A program made the translations under genes and the position numbers. Shown here in pieces: positions 27,657-36,265 of a stretch of 64,000 bases of DNA. How positions within the stretch are numbered: position 1 is the stretch's first letter; each line of letters starts with the position of its first letter. Below the pieces are notes generated by a model. The model was not told the DNA's origin. It ran no database searches and saw only the letters and a list, made by a program, of their open reading frames with translations. This DNA is from Mycobacteriaceae bacterium (GTDB lineage: Bacteria; Actinomycetota; Actinomycetes; Mycobacteriales; Mycobacteriaceae). The stretch covers positions 1-64,000 of the forward strand of contig JAFARC010000043.1 in the NCBI GenBank assembly GCA_019245755.1. The letters are read 5' to 3'.

Positions 27657-28913
27657 GTGCGAGCCGATATCGACCGCGCCGCGGTCGCCGCTTTGGCCGA
27701 CGAACCGGTGGACTGGCGCTTCAAGGGTCTGCCGCCGTCGTGGGCGGGCCGAACGGTGGCCCAGGTGTGCGGGGAACGTCGGCCGCTGTTCGACGATGGG
27801 CCGGTGGGACCGCTGTGCGCGATGCGTGCCGACGCACTCGAGCACAACCTGGCGATGATGGCTGAGTGGTGCCGAGGTGCCGGGGTGGGTCTGGCTCCGC
27901 ACGGTAAGACGCACATGGCGCCGCAATTGTTTGTGCGCCAACTCGACGCGGGGGCGTGCGCGATCACCGTGGCGACCACTAGCCAGGTGCGGGTGTGCCG
28001 AGCATTCGGCGTGCGCGACGTGATCCTGGCCAACCAGCCGCTCGACGCGGCCGGATTGCGCTGGCTGGCCGGGGAGTTGGATGCCGACCCGGAGTTCGGT
28101 TTCGTCTGCTGGGTGGATTCGGTGCGGGGCGTGCAGATTATGTCCGCGGAGCTGGCCGCCGCGGGGGCGCGGCGACCGGTCGACGTGTGCGTCGAGGTTG
28201 GCATGCAACACGGCCGCTCGGGGTGCCGGAGTGTGGCCGAAGCGGATGCGGTGGCACGGGCGGCTGGGGCGTCCCCTCGGCTACGGCTGGTCGGCGTCTG
28301 CGGTTATGAGGCCGCACGGGGACACGAGGTGACCGCGGAAGCGCTGGACCGGGTTGCCGCCTACCTCGTCGGCATACGGGAGACGGTGCGCCGGCTGTCG
28401 GGATTGTTCGAGGCCGACGAGATTCTTGTGACCGCGGGCGGCAGCACATATTTCGACACGGTGGCAGAGGTCTTGACGGATTGGCCCGCGGGACTGGCCG
28501 TGCGGACGGTCGTGCGCAGCGGCGCGTATCTGACCCATGACGAAGGCCTGTATGCCCGCACCTCGCCTCTTGGCCGAACCGGTGCACCGGCTTTCCGGCC
28601 GGCGTTGAGCGTCTGGGCGCAGGTGGTGTCGCGGCCTGAGCCCGACCTGGCGCTGCTGACGATGGGCCGCCGCGACGTGTCGTTTGACCAGGACCTGCCG
28701 GTGCCGCGCGAGCTGGCGGGAAGCCGCCTCACCAAGCTCAACGACCAGCACGCCTACCTTCGGTTGGGACCCACGGATCAGCCGCGGGTGGATGTCGGAA
28801 CGTGGCTGCAGTTCGGGATTTCACACCCGTGCACGGTGTTCGATAAATGGCAGCTGATCCCGGTGCTCGACCCGGACGGCCGGGTGGTTGACCTGATCCG
28901 CACCTTCTTTTGA
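27657..28913 (+). CDS. PLP-dependent D-amino-acid lyase-like protein (DSD1/D-threonine aldolase family)
   Basis: This 418-aa fold-type III PLP enzyme, like the N-terminal barrel of alanine racemase, has its candidate Schiff-base lysine in APHGKTHM (Lys84). An HxC pair near the C-terminus ([11 protein letters not shown]) matches the zinc site of eukaryotic-type D-serine dehydratase and metal-dependent D-threonine aldolase. It therefore probably degrades a D-hydroxy amino acid; which one is not decidable. The GTG start is 23 bases from the divergent lysS. It is convergent with coaX (6 bases). I recall no orthologue at this spot in M. tuberculosis. Confidence 0.8.
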   Translation: MRADIDRAAVAALADEPVDWRFKGLPPSWAGRTVAQVCGERRPLFDDGPVGPLCAMRADALEHNLAMMAEWCRGAGVGLAPHGKTHMAPQLFVRQLDAGACAITVATTSQVRVCRAFGVRDVILANQPLDAAGLRWLAGELDADPEFGFVCWVDSVRGVQIMSAELAAAGARRPVDVCVEVGMQHGRSGCRSVAEADAVARAAGASPRLRLVGVCGYEAARGHEVTAEALDRVAAYLVGIRETVRRLSGLFEADEILVTAGGSTYFDTVAEVLTDWPAGLAVRTVVRSGAYLTHDEGLYARTSPLGRTGAPAFRPALSVWAQVVSRPEPDLALLTMGRRDVSFDQDLPVPRELAGSRLTKLNDQHAYLRLGPTDQPRVDVGTWLQFGISHPCTVFDKWQLIPVLDPDGRVVDLIRTFF

Positions 28914-28919
28914 CGAAGG

Positions 28920-29735
28920 TTAGCGGGCTGGCTTGAGCTTGCCCCGCTGGTTCTCCCGGTTGCGCTCGTAGACCAGCCGCAGCCCGTCGAGCGTCAGGTG
29001 GCGGTCGTAGCGGTCGACGGTGTGCAGATCCGGTAACAGCAGCGGTGCGGTGTGGCCGGTGGCCACCACCGTGACGTCGTCGCCCTCGAAGCCCTTGACG
29101 TCCGCCCGGATGCGCCGGACCAGCCCGTCGACCAGCCCGGCGAAGCCGAACACCGCCCCGGCCTGCATGCATTCGACGGTGTTCTTGCCGACCACGGAGC
29201 GCGGGCGCATGAGTTCGACGCGCCGCAGCGCGGCCGACCGATTAGCGGCCGCGTCGGAGGACACCTCGACGCCGGGGGCGATGGCACCGCCGAGGAATTC
29301 GCCCCTGGCCGAGACCACATCCACGACGATCGACGAACCGAAGTCGACGACGATCGAGGCGGTCCCGAACTTGTGGTAGGCGGCGAGGCAGTTGACGATG
29401 CGGTCGGCGCCCACCTCTTTCGGGTTGTCGACCAGCAGCGGAATGCCGGTCCGTACGCCGGGTTCGATGAGCAGGTGCGGCACCGACGGCCAGTACTGGT
29501 CGAGCATTTCCCGCAACTCATGCAGCACGGACGGCACGGTCGACAGGCCCGTCGCGCCGGTGAGCCGCTCGGAGTCGTCGCCGATCAGCCCGTCGATGGT
29601 CAGTGCCAGCTCGTCCGAGGTCACTTCCGACTCAGTGCGAATCCGCCAGTGCTGCACTACCTTGGCGTGCGAACCGGACCCGGAGATCAGCCCGACGACG
29701 GTGTGCGTGTTGCGGACGTCGATGGCCAACAGCAC
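28920..29735 (-). CDS. coaX: CoaX, type III pantothenate kinase-like protein
   Basis: It belongs to the ASKHA-fold type III pantothenate kinases, first step of CoA synthesis: [16 protein letters not shown] (ATP phosphate loop), [28 protein letters not shown], and [15 protein letters not shown]. The canonical family motif DFGTAT reads DFGSSIVV here, as I recall also in M. tuberculosis Rv3600c, where the type I enzyme CoaA is the functional kinase. Activity is thus doubtful. It is last in the ftsH-fol-pan operon, 2 bases after panD. Confidence 0.9.
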   Translation of the reverse strand: MLLAIDVRNTHTVVGLISGSGSHAKVVQHWRIRTESEVTSDELALTIDGLIGDDSERLTGATGLSTVPSVLHELREMLDQYWPSVPHLLIEPGVRTGIPLLVDNPKEVGADRIVNCLAAYHKFGTASIVVDFGSSIVVDVVSARGEFLGGAIAPGVEVSSDAAANRSAALRRVELMRPRSVVGKNTVECMQAGAVFGFAGLVDGLVRRIRADVKGFEGDDVTVVATGHTAPLLLPDLHTVDRYDRHLTLDGLRLVYERNRENQRGKLKPAR

Positions 29736-29737
29736 GG

Positions 29738-30151
29738 CTATTGCACGCCCGCCGGAGCCCCCAGCCCGAAGCCGTCCGGCACGTACGCGGGGTCTGCCCC
29801 AAGGTCGACCTGTTTGTTGTCGGCGTCGACGAACACGATGCGCGGCTGGTACCTGCGGGCCTCTGCATCCTCCATCGTCCCGTAGGCGATCAGGATCACC
29901 ATGTCCCCGGGATGGACAAGATGCGCTGCTGCACCGTTGATTCCGATGACCCCGCTGCCCCGTTCGCCGGTGATCGCGTAGGTGACCAGGCGCGCACCGT
30001 TGGTGATGTCCACGATCGTGACCTGTTCACCCTCGAGCAGGTCCGCGGCGTCCATCAGGTCCGCGTCGATGGTGACCGAGCCGACGTAGTGCAGATCCGC
30101 CTGGGTCACCGTCGCGCGGTGGATCTTCGATTTCAGCATCGTGCGTAACAT
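29738..30151 (-). CDS. panD: PanD, aspartate 1-decarboxylase
   Basis: PanD makes beta-alanine from aspartate for pantothenate. It is a pyruvoyl enzyme made as a proenzyme; the self-cleavage site Gly-Ser is visible in [10 protein letters not shown] (Ser25), which becomes the pyruvoyl group. Also present: [21 protein letters not shown] and [11 protein letters not shown]. The 137-aa length includes the flexible C-terminal tail characteristic of mycobacteria, where pyrazinoic-acid resistance changes map in M. tuberculosis. It directly abuts panC and coaX. Confidence 0.96.
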   Translation of the reverse strand: MLRTMLKSKIHRATVTQADLHYVGSVTIDADLMDAADLLEGEQVTIVDITNGARLVTYAITGERGSGVIGINGAAAHLVHPGDMVILIAYGTMEDAEARRYQPRIVFVDADNKQVDLGADPAYVPDGFGLGAPAGVQ

Positions 30152-31087
30152 TCAGTTCCTCCAGGGGAGTTCGTGGTGGTCGTCCGGCCCGGTGGGCGCC
30201 TGCCCGTCGGTGCCGGCGATGTCGATGGTGATGTTGTCCAGCAGTCGTGTGGCGCCGAGCCGGGCGGCCACCAGCATGCGGGCGGGCCCGCTTGTCGGGA
30301 CGGGCTGCAGGTCGTTTGCCCGCACCTCCAGGTAGTCGACGTCGATGGCCGCCACCTCGTCCAGCACGGCGCGTGCGGCGTCCAGCGCGGCTTCCACACC
30401 GCCGGGCGCGGCGTACATGCCGGCCAGCAGCGCCGCCGACAGCGCGCCGGCCTGTTCCCGCTCCACCGCGGTCAGGTAGCGGTTGCGCGACGACATCGCC
30501 AGGCCGTCGGCTTCGCGCACGATCGGCACCCCAACGATGCGGACGCCCATGCTGAAGTCGTCGACCATCTGCCGGATCAGCACCAGCTGTTGATAGTCCT
30601 TTTCGCCGAAGAATGCCCGGTCCGGGCAGGTGATCTGCAGCAGCTTTAGGACCACGGTCAGCACGCCCGCGAAGTGGGTCGGGCGTGCGGCCCCCTCCAG
30701 TTCGGCCGCCAGCGGGCCCGGCTGCACCGACGTGCGCGGGCCGTTGGGGTACATCGCGTCGACGGTCGGTGTGAACACCACCTCCACGCCCAGGGCCCGT
30801 AGCAGCTGCAGGTCATGGTCGAGCGACCGCGGGTACGCCTCGAGATCTTCCCCCGTGCCGAACTGCAGCGGGTTGACGAAGACCGACACCACCACCAGTG
30901 ACCCGGGCACGCGTTTGGCGGCGCGGACCAAGGCGAGATGGCCGTCGTGAAGTGCGCCCATGGTCGGCACCAGCATCACCCTGCGGCCGGTGTGGCGAAG
31001 CGCAAGCGTGACGTCGGCCACATCCTTGGGCGTGGCGTAGAGGTTGAGCTCCCCGGGACGGAAGTTCTTCTGTGTCCTAGTTGTCAC
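30152..31087 (-). CDS. panC: PanC, pantothenate synthetase
   Basis: PanC ligates pantoate and beta-alanine using ATP. It has the nucleotidyltransferase HIGH-like motif in [19 protein letters not shown] (HDGH, about residue 47), [25 protein letters not shown], and the KMSKS-like loop [11 protein letters not shown]. It is 311 aa (Rv3602c: 309). Its start overlaps the stop of the upstream DUF2520 gene by 4 bases, and its stop abuts panD, so all are translationally linked. Confidence 0.96.
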   Translation of the reverse strand: MTTRTQKNFRPGELNLYATPKDVADVTLALRHTGRRVMLVPTMGALHDGHLALVRAAKRVPGSLVVVSVFVNPLQFGTGEDLEAYPRSLDHDLQLLRALGVEVVFTPTVDAMYPNGPRTSVQPGPLAAELEGAARPTHFAGVLTVVLKLLQITCPDRAFFGEKDYQQLVLIRQMVDDFSMGVRIVGVPIVREADGLAMSSRNRYLTAVEREQAGALSAALLAGMYAAPGGVEAALDAARAVLDEVAAIDVDYLEVRANDLQPVPTSGPARMLVAARLGATRLLDNITIDIAGTDGQAPTGPDDHHELPWRN

Positions 31088-32037
31088 CGCAGCCCGCCCG
31101 ATCCGAAACCGTTGCCCAACGCTGCGAAGACCTCCGCGGGGGCGTGTGCGCGTTCGGCGGTACGCCGCGAGTTTGCTCGGTATGCCTCCGCGAGCTGCGG
31201 ATCCACTTCCGCAAGAGCTCGCAGATGCGCGCCCAGCGCGTCAACGTCGCCGCGGGCAACCGGCCCGGTCAACGCCGCCTGGCCGCGTTGGAGCGTGTTG
31301 TCCACCGCGGCCCGCGTCAGCGGGGCGATCACCCGTTCGGCGATGCCGCCCGGCGCGGCACCGACGATTTCCTGGCCCAGCAGTTCCTGGCCCCACAGCG
31401 CCGCTCGCAACGCATCCAGCGCATCGGCCAGCACGGTCACGACGTGGTTACTCGCGTGCGCGAGCGCCGCGTGATAGAGCGTGCGCGCGTCCTCCCGGAC
31501 CCGGAACGGCTCGCCGCCGATCTCCAGCACCAGCGACTGCGCGATCGCGTAGCCGACCTCGTCGGCGGCCGTGATGCCGAAGCAGGTGTCGGGCAGACGA
31601 GCGATGTCCTCGTCGGCGCCGGTAAAGGTCATTGCCGGGTGGATGGCCAGCACGATGCAGCCCTGCTCGGCCAGCGGCGCCAGCACCGCGACACCGTTGG
31701 CCCCGGAGGTGTGGGCGACGATCGTGCCCTGCCGCACCGCAGCCGTGGCCGCAAGCCCCGACACCAGCGCGGGAAGTTCGTCGTCGGGCACAGCGAGCAC
31801 CAACAGCTCCGCGCGGGCTGCGACCTCGTCGGCGGGCAGGATCGCGGTGTCGGCCAACCTACGCTCGGCGCGACGACGCGAGGCGTGCGACACCGCGGCG
31901 CACGCGATCACTACGTGACCGGCACGTTCGAGTGCCACACCCAGCGCCGTTCCCACTTTGCCGGCGGAGATGATCCCGACCGAAAGGCGTGCCGGGCGCA
32001 GTCCGTCGTGCGGGCACCTAGCGGGGGACTGCTCCAT
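31084..32037 (-). CDS. Rossmann/DUF2520 protein in the pantothenate operon (Rv3603c-like)
   Basis: This 317-aa protein has an N-terminal NAD(P)-binding Rossmann domain ([23 protein letters not shown]; glycine pattern GxxGxxxGxxL-like) and a helical C-terminal DUF2520 domain ([25 protein letters not shown]). The fold resembles F420/NADP oxidoreductases, pyrroline-5-carboxylate reductase and ketopantoate reductase. It overlaps panC by 4 bases. An involvement in pantoate supply is an attractive inference from coupling, but no biochemical evidence is visible here. Confidence 0.82.
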   Translation of the reverse strand: MEQSPARCPHDGLRPARLSVGIISAGKVGTALGVALERAGHVVIACAAVSHASRRRAERRLADTAILPADEVAARAELLVLAVPDDELPALVSGLAATAAVRQGTIVAHTSGANGVAVLAPLAEQGCIVLAIHPAMTFTGADEDIARLPDTCFGITAADEVGYAIAQSLVLEIGGEPFRVREDARTLYHAALAHASNHVVTVLADALDALRAALWGQELLGQEIVGAAPGGIAERVIAPLTRAAVDNTLQRGQAALTGPVARGDVDALGAHLRALAEVDPQLAEAYRANSRRTAERAHAPAEVFAALGNGFGSGGLR

Positions 32038-32114
32038 CGCAGACGACCTCGCAAGTTGTCGTGAATCGTTCCGGTCCTGCTCGGCGGGTACCGGACGGTC
32101 GAAACGAGCTTAGC

Positions 32115-33410
32115 CTAGTCGTCGCGTCGCCGGCGCCGACCGCCGCCGGTCGGGGTCGCCTGCAGCCTGGCCAGCAGTTCGGCAACCGATTGACCCTGAC
32201 CCTCGCCGTGCTGACTGTTGCCGGCGCGCGACGCCGCCGAGACCCGATGACGCGCGGCCGCCACCTCATCCCCGCGCGCCACCTCATCCCCGGCCGCCAC
32301 CTCATCCCCGGCCGCCACCTTATCCACGGCCGGTACCTCACCCGGCACCGACCCCTCGGGCTGCGCACCCCCTCCTGCCCGGCTGGTGTGGCGGCCGCGC
32401 GGTGGTTCGGGGACGGCCGGCTGGAGGTACCCGCTTGCGTGGGATGGTGCGCCCGCTGCACCGTCTTCGGCAGATACACCGTTGGTGGGCGAAACCCAGT
32501 TGCTGCCTGGTGCACCCGGAGGCAGCCACTCTCCCTCCGCCGGCACCGGATTCCATTCGCCGGACGGCACGTGCTCGGGGCGTGGCCCATGGCGCCCGAC
32601 GCGCTCGGCCGCCGGCTCGTCGACGGACGGCTGCCGCTGAAACACCGGTTGGGCGTCCCCCCCACCCACCGGCGCAGCCCCACCCACCGGCGCAGCCCCG
32701 CGCTCCGGCTCGGTACGGGACCCCGGCCAGCCGCCGTTCTCCGAATACCTGCCACCCAGCGGCTCTTCCGAATACCGCCGACCCAGCGGCTCTTCCGGCA
32801 CGTCGATGATCCGGTTCTCACCGGTGTCGAGGTCCACCTCTTGCCTGAAACGGGCCGAACCGCGGCCCGGGTCGGTGATCTCGGTGTCACGTGCCCAGTC
32901 GCTGTAGGCCCGCACGGTCGTGCGTTCGGTCTCGATCGCGGGCCGATGCGTCAGCTCGGTCTCGAACAGGATCTCCAGGTTGTTGCGCAGAGCGGCCAGC
33001 TCGGCCCGCAACGCGGCGACCTCATCGGTGGCCTGGGCGCGCAGTTCCGATGCCAGCTCTCGGCGTAGCTGTGATTCCACCGTCAGCTCGTATTCCCGCC
33101 GCGCCGAGATCTCTCGGTCCAGCTGCAGGTCGTAAACCAGCTTCAGGTCGCGCGCCTTCGCCGCGTCGGCGTCACTTTGCCTGCGGTAGATGACAGAGAC
33201 GAATGCGGCGACGACCGCGGCCCACAACGCCAGAATCACGGCCAGCCGGAGCAGCTCCACGCGGCTGGTTAACACCAAGGCCGAACTGGCCGCGATGGCC
33301 AGGACCAGCAACGCCGTCAGCAGCGGCCAACCCGGCCTACGGCCACCGCGCCGTGACCGGGCGCCGCGGCTCAGAACGGTCATGCGCTGACTGTACCCGC
33401 GCGAGGTCAC
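32115..33410 (-). CDS. Membrane protein with repetitive Pro/Ala/Arg-rich tail (Rv3604c-like)
   Basis: Function unknown; 431 aa. A basic N-terminus (RGARSRRGGRRPG) precedes two adjacent membrane segments (about residues 29-70: LLTALLVLAIAASSALVL and LAVILALWAAVVAAFVSVI). A charged, probably coiled-coil stretch follows (about 75-150, KARDLKLVYDLQLDREISARREYEL onward). The last about 250 residues are low-complexity, with imperfect peptide repeats EEPLGRRYS/EEPLGGRYS, GAAPVG x2 and (AGDEVA)n. The tail is likely cytoplasmic and disordered. A start at the Met 27 bases downstream is equally possible. It lies within the ftsH-coaX operon. Confidence 0.75.
   Translation of the reverse strand: MTSRGYSQRMTVLSRGARSRRGGRRPGWPLLTALLVLAIAASSALVLTSRVELLRLAVILALWAAVVAAFVSVIYRRQSDADAAKARDLKLVYDLQLDREISARREYELTVESQLRRELASELRAQATDEVAALRAELAALRNNLEILFETELTHRPAIETERTTVRAYSDWARDTEITDPGRGSARFRQEVDLDTGENRIIDVPEEPLGRRYSEEPLGGRYSENGGWPGSRTEPERGAAPVGGAAPVGGGDAQPVFQRQPSVDEPAAERVGRHGPRPEHVPSGEWNPVPAEGEWLPPGAPGSNWVSPTNGVSAEDGAAGAPSHASGYLQPAVPEPPRGRHTSRAGGGAQPEGSVPGEVPAVDKVAAGDEVAAGDEVARGDEVAAARHRVSAASRAGNSQHGEGQGQSVAELLARLQATPTGGGRRRRRDD
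32259..32330. repeat. 18-bp tandem repeat, four copies, inside the Rv3604c-like gene
   Basis: Units CGCCACCTCATCCCCGGC at 32259, 32277, 32295 and 32313, with one to two mismatches in the outer copies. The period is a multiple of three, and the repeat encodes RGDEVA, AGDEVA, AGDEVA, AVDKVA-type units, so copy-number change would keep the frame. A second short duplication (about 18 bp, GGCGCAGCC-containing) lies near 32670-32700. Confidence 0.85.
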
Positions 33411-33437
33411 CCAGCGTGTCGACCGAGCCCGGCGATT

Positions 33438-33914
33438 CTACTCACCGGCGGCGCTGCGATCGTCGGGGGGCTCCTCCGGCTTCTCGCAGCAATGCTGCAA
33501 CCACAGCGCAGCGACGATCAGCGCCAGCGCGCTGACCGCGGCCACCACCGATCCCCCGGTGTCCTCGCCGGCCACCCGCAGCGTCCCCCGCTTGGGCAGC
33601 AGGTACGCCAGCACCCCGATCCACCAGCCGAGCACCAGCGCGCCCACCCACGCCGACGCCTTGGCGATGACCACGGTGCGCGCCACCGCCAGTGGGTGCA
33701 GCCGGCCGGCGCCATCGCCGATCAGCCCGTCGTTGATCTTGGACCGCACGTAGCGGCCCCACATCGCTTCGACGGCGGCCACCCCGAGCAGCGAAATCCC
33801 GGTGAACACGGTGATCGGCGGGAACCACCGGTAGAGTTCGACGACCAGCAGGTAGGCGATCACCGCCGCGACAACCACCGCGGCCGTCAGGTCACGTTTG
33901 CGGGTGGGGCCCAT
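33438..33914 (-). CDS. DUF3180 membrane protein (Rv3605c-like)
   Basis: Function unknown; 158 aa with about four hydrophobic segments: AAVVVAAVIAYLLVVELY, ITVFTGISLLGVAAVEAM, ASAWVGALVLGWWIGVLAYLL and SVVAAVSALALIVAALWL. The family is nearly always beside folK in actinobacteria. Its ATG immediately follows the folK stop (adjacent bases), so it is cotranslated with the folate genes, though no enzymatic residues are recognisable. The tail is Cys/Glu/Pro-rich (HCCEKPEEPPDD). Confidence 0.82.
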   Translation of the reverse strand: MGPTRKRDLTAAVVVAAVIAYLLVVELYRWFPPITVFTGISLLGVAAVEAMWGRYVRSKINDGLIGDGAGRLHPLAVARTVVIAKASAWVGALVLGWWIGVLAYLLPKRGTLRVAGEDTGGSVVAAVSALALIVAALWLQHCCEKPEEPPDDRSAAGE

Positions 33915-34436
33915 TCACACCTCCGACCGCAACGCCAGTTCGGTCGCCCGCACGCCGTCCTTGTCGACCGCATCGAGTCCGGCCAGCAACCGCCGCAGAG
34001 GTTGCCGCACCCCGGCCACCGTCAGCTCGGCTGCCGGCTCCACCGCAAGCCATGGCACCAGCACAAACGCCCGGAGGTGTGCCAGCGGGTGCGGCAGCGT
34101 GAGGTCCGGCTCGCGCACCACGAATTCCCTGCCGGCGGCCGTACAGCTGATCAGGTCGACGTCGAGCGTACGCGGTCCCCAGCGCTGGCCACGGACCCGT
34201 TCGGCGGCCCGCTCCAGGTCCTGGCCGCGCTTCAGCCAGCCCCGGCAGTCCATCGCCGGATCGTCCGCGATGAGCACCGCGTTCAGAAACGGGCCCTGCT
34301 CTACGCCGCCCCACGGCGCGGTCTCATAGACCGGCGACACTGCCATGACCGACTCCCCGAGGCCGTCGACAACCGACTGCAATCGGGCCAACCGGTCACC
34401 CAGGTTCGAGCCGATCGACAGCACCGCCCGCGTCAT
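33915..34436 (-). CDS. folK: FolK, HPPK (6-hydroxymethyl-7,8-dihydropterin pyrophosphokinase)
   Basis: FolK pyrophosphorylates hydroxymethyl-dihydropterin, the step before DHPS. Motifs: [14 protein letters not shown] at the N-terminus, [35 protein letters not shown] (ATP/Mg site with DVD) and [16 protein letters not shown]. The 173-aa length is normal. The start overlaps the folB stop by 4 bases. The order folE-folP1-folB-folK is preserved from Rv3609c-Rv3606c. Confidence 0.95.
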   Translation of the reverse strand: MTRAVLSIGSNLGDRLARLQSVVDGLGESVMAVSPVYETAPWGGVEQGPFLNAVLIADDPAMDCRGWLKRGQDLERAAERVRGQRWGPRTLDVDLISCTAAGREFVVREPDLTLPHPLAHLRAFVLVPWLAVEPAAELTVAGVRQPLRRLLAGLDAVDKDGVRATELALRSEV

Positions 34437-34828
34437 CGCGCACCGCTGCCCCGGCCCAACCTGCGCGACCGCCGAGCGACGACGGCCACGTCGTCGAAAG
34501 TCAGCGGGATCGGCGCCTGCGGCTTGTGCAGCACCACTTCGACGGCGTGCACGCGTTCGTCCCGCATCACGTCCTCGGCCAGCTCACCGGCAACTGCTTC
34601 GATCAGGTTCTTCGGTGGGCCGCCAACGATGTCGGCCGCCCGCTGCGCGATCGCGCAGTAGTCCACGGTGTTGGCCAGCTCGTCGGTTGCCGCGGCCCGG
34701 TCCAGGTCGATCCACACCGTCACGTCGACGACGAATTCCTGCCCGTCTCGGCGTTCGTGTTCATAGACGCCGTGATGTCCGCGCACCCGCAAGCCGCGCA
34801 ACTCGATCCGGTCAGCCATCCTCGGCAC
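34433..34828 (-). CDS. folB: FolB, dihydroneopterin aldolase
   Basis: FolB cleaves dihydroneopterin to hydroxymethyl-dihydropterin and glycolaldehyde. The tunnelling-fold enzyme shows [22 protein letters not shown] (catalytic/pterin region), [12 protein letters not shown] and [14 protein letters not shown]. The 131-aa length is typical. It overlaps folP1 by 17 bases upstream and folK by 4 bases downstream, so three consecutive folate enzymes share overlapping reading frames. Confidence 0.95.
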   Translation of the reverse strand: MPRMADRIELRGLRVRGHHGVYEHERRDGQEFVVDVTVWIDLDRAAATDELANTVDYCAIAQRAADIVGGPPKNLIEAVAGELAEDVMRDERVHAVEVVLHKPQAPIPLTFDDVAVVARRSRRLGRGSGAR

Positions 34829-35642
34829 CCGTCCAGGCGTCGACCACCTTCAACGCGTCCACGCTGGCCCGCACGTTGTGCACCCGCACTCCCCATGCGC
34901 CCTGCAAGGCGGCCAGCGCGGAGATGACCGCGGTTGCGGTTTCGCGGCCGTCGGGCGGACGGATCGAGCCGTCCGCGTCGGCGAGCAGCGTACCGAGGAA
35001 TCGCTTGCGGGAAGCACCCACCATCACGGGGATACCGGTGCCGACGAACTCGCGCAGCGCGCGCAGCAGAGCCCAATTGTGTTGCTCCGACTTGGCGAAT
35101 CCGAGCCCCGGATCGATGATCACCCGTTGCGGGTCGACGCCGGCGGCGACCGCGGCGTCCGCGCTTTCCAGCAGTTCGGTCTTGACCTCGGCGACCACGT
35201 CGCCGTACTGCGGCACCGCGTGCCGACGGGCGGCGTTGACGCCACGCCAGTGCATCAGTATCCAGGGCACTCCGGCTTCGGCAACCACTTCGGCCATCCG
35301 GGGGTCGGCGCGACCGCCGGACACGTCGTTGACGATGCGCGCGCCCTGCTCGAGCGTGGCGGCGGCCACCTCTGCCCGCATCGTGTCGATGCTGACCGTG
35401 ACGCCCTGTGCTGCGAGTTCTTTAACGACGGGCACGACTCGCTGGGTTTCGACGCGCGGGTCGACGCGGTCGGCGCCGGGCCGGGTCGACTCGCCCCCGA
35501 CGTCCACGATCGAAGCGCCGTCGGCCACCAGCGCTAGACCGTGCTCGACAGCCCGGTCACGGTCCAGGAAAAGTCCCCCGTCCGAGAAGGAGTCTTCGGT
35601 GACGTTGACGACCCCCATCACCCGAACCCGTGTGTGGCTCAC
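34812..35642 (-). CDS. folP1: FolP1, dihydropteroate synthase
   Basis: DHPS joins the pterin pyrophosphate to p-aminobenzoate and is the target of sulfonamides. The TIM-barrel signatures are [63 protein letters not shown] and [10 protein letters not shown]. From the GTG at 35642 it has 276 aa (Rv3608c: 280). This start forms a GTGA overlap with the folE stop and removes 40 atypical residues of a longer open frame. The intact motifs suggest the catalytic paralogue rather than the inactive FolP2. Confidence 0.95.
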   Translation of the reverse strand: MSHTRVRVMGVVNVTEDSFSDGGLFLDRDRAVEHGLALVADGASIVDVGGESTRPGADRVDPRVETQRVVPVVKELAAQGVTVSIDTMRAEVAAATLEQGARIVNDVSGGRADPRMAEVVAEAGVPWILMHWRGVNAARRHAVPQYGDVVAEVKTELLESADAAVAAGVDPQRVIIDPGLGFAKSEQHNWALLRALREFVGTGIPVMVGASRKRFLGTLLADADGSIRPPDGRETATAVISALAALQGAWGVRVHNVRASVDALKVVDAWTGAEDG

Positions 35643-36247
35643 TTGTGCAGGATCAAATCCAGCGCCTCGGCCCGGGATGCCTTGTCCGTCTTGAACTGTC
35701 CGCGCACCGCCGAGGTGGTGGTCACCGCGCCCGGCTTGCGGACGCCACGCATCGCCATGCACAGGTGCTCAGCCTCCACGACGACGATCACGCCGCGAGG
35801 GTTTAACTTCCGCATCAACGCGTCGGCGATCTGCCCCGTCAGCCGTTCCTGGATCTGCGGCCGCTTGGCGTACAGATCGACGACACGGGCGATCTTGGAC
35901 AGGCCGGTGATCCGGCCATCCCGGCCGGGGATGTAGCCGACGTGCGCGACGCCGTGGAAGGAAACCAGATGGTGCTCGCAGATGGAGTACATCGGGATCT
36001 CTTTGACCAGTATCAGCTCGTCGTGCTGCTCGTCGAAAGCCGTGTCGAGCACCGAATCCGGGTCGGTGTAGAGCCCGGCGAACATCTCGTGGTAGGCGCG
36101 TGCCACCCGCGCCGGGGTCTCCCGAAGGCCGTGCCGGTCGGGGTCCTCACCGATCGCGTACAGCAGTTCACGTACCGCGGCCTCTGCCCGTTGACGGTCG
36201 AACACTGCCGTGGAAAGCGTCGCGACATGCGAGTTCGGCTGCGCCAT
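35639..36247 (-). CDS. folE: FolE, GTP cyclohydrolase I
   Basis: FolE converts GTP to dihydroneopterin triphosphate, entry to folate synthesis. The zinc/active-site motif [11 protein letters not shown] (about residues 84-94), [28 protein letters not shown] and [17 protein letters not shown] are all present. The length of 202 aa is identical to Rv3609c. It starts 18 bases after the ftsH stop and overlaps folP1 by 4 bases. Confidence 0.96.
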   Translation of the reverse strand: MAQPNSHVATLSTAVFDRQRAEAAVRELLYAIGEDPDRHGLRETPARVARAYHEMFAGLYTDPDSVLDTAFDEQHDELILVKEIPMYSICEHHLVSFHGVAHVGYIPGRDGRITGLSKIARVVDLYAKRPQIQERLTGQIADALMRKLNPRGVIVVVEAEHLCMAMRGVRKPGAVTTTSAVRGQFKTDKASRAEALDLILHK

Positions 36248-36265
36248 CTAGGCCTCCGTTCGTTG

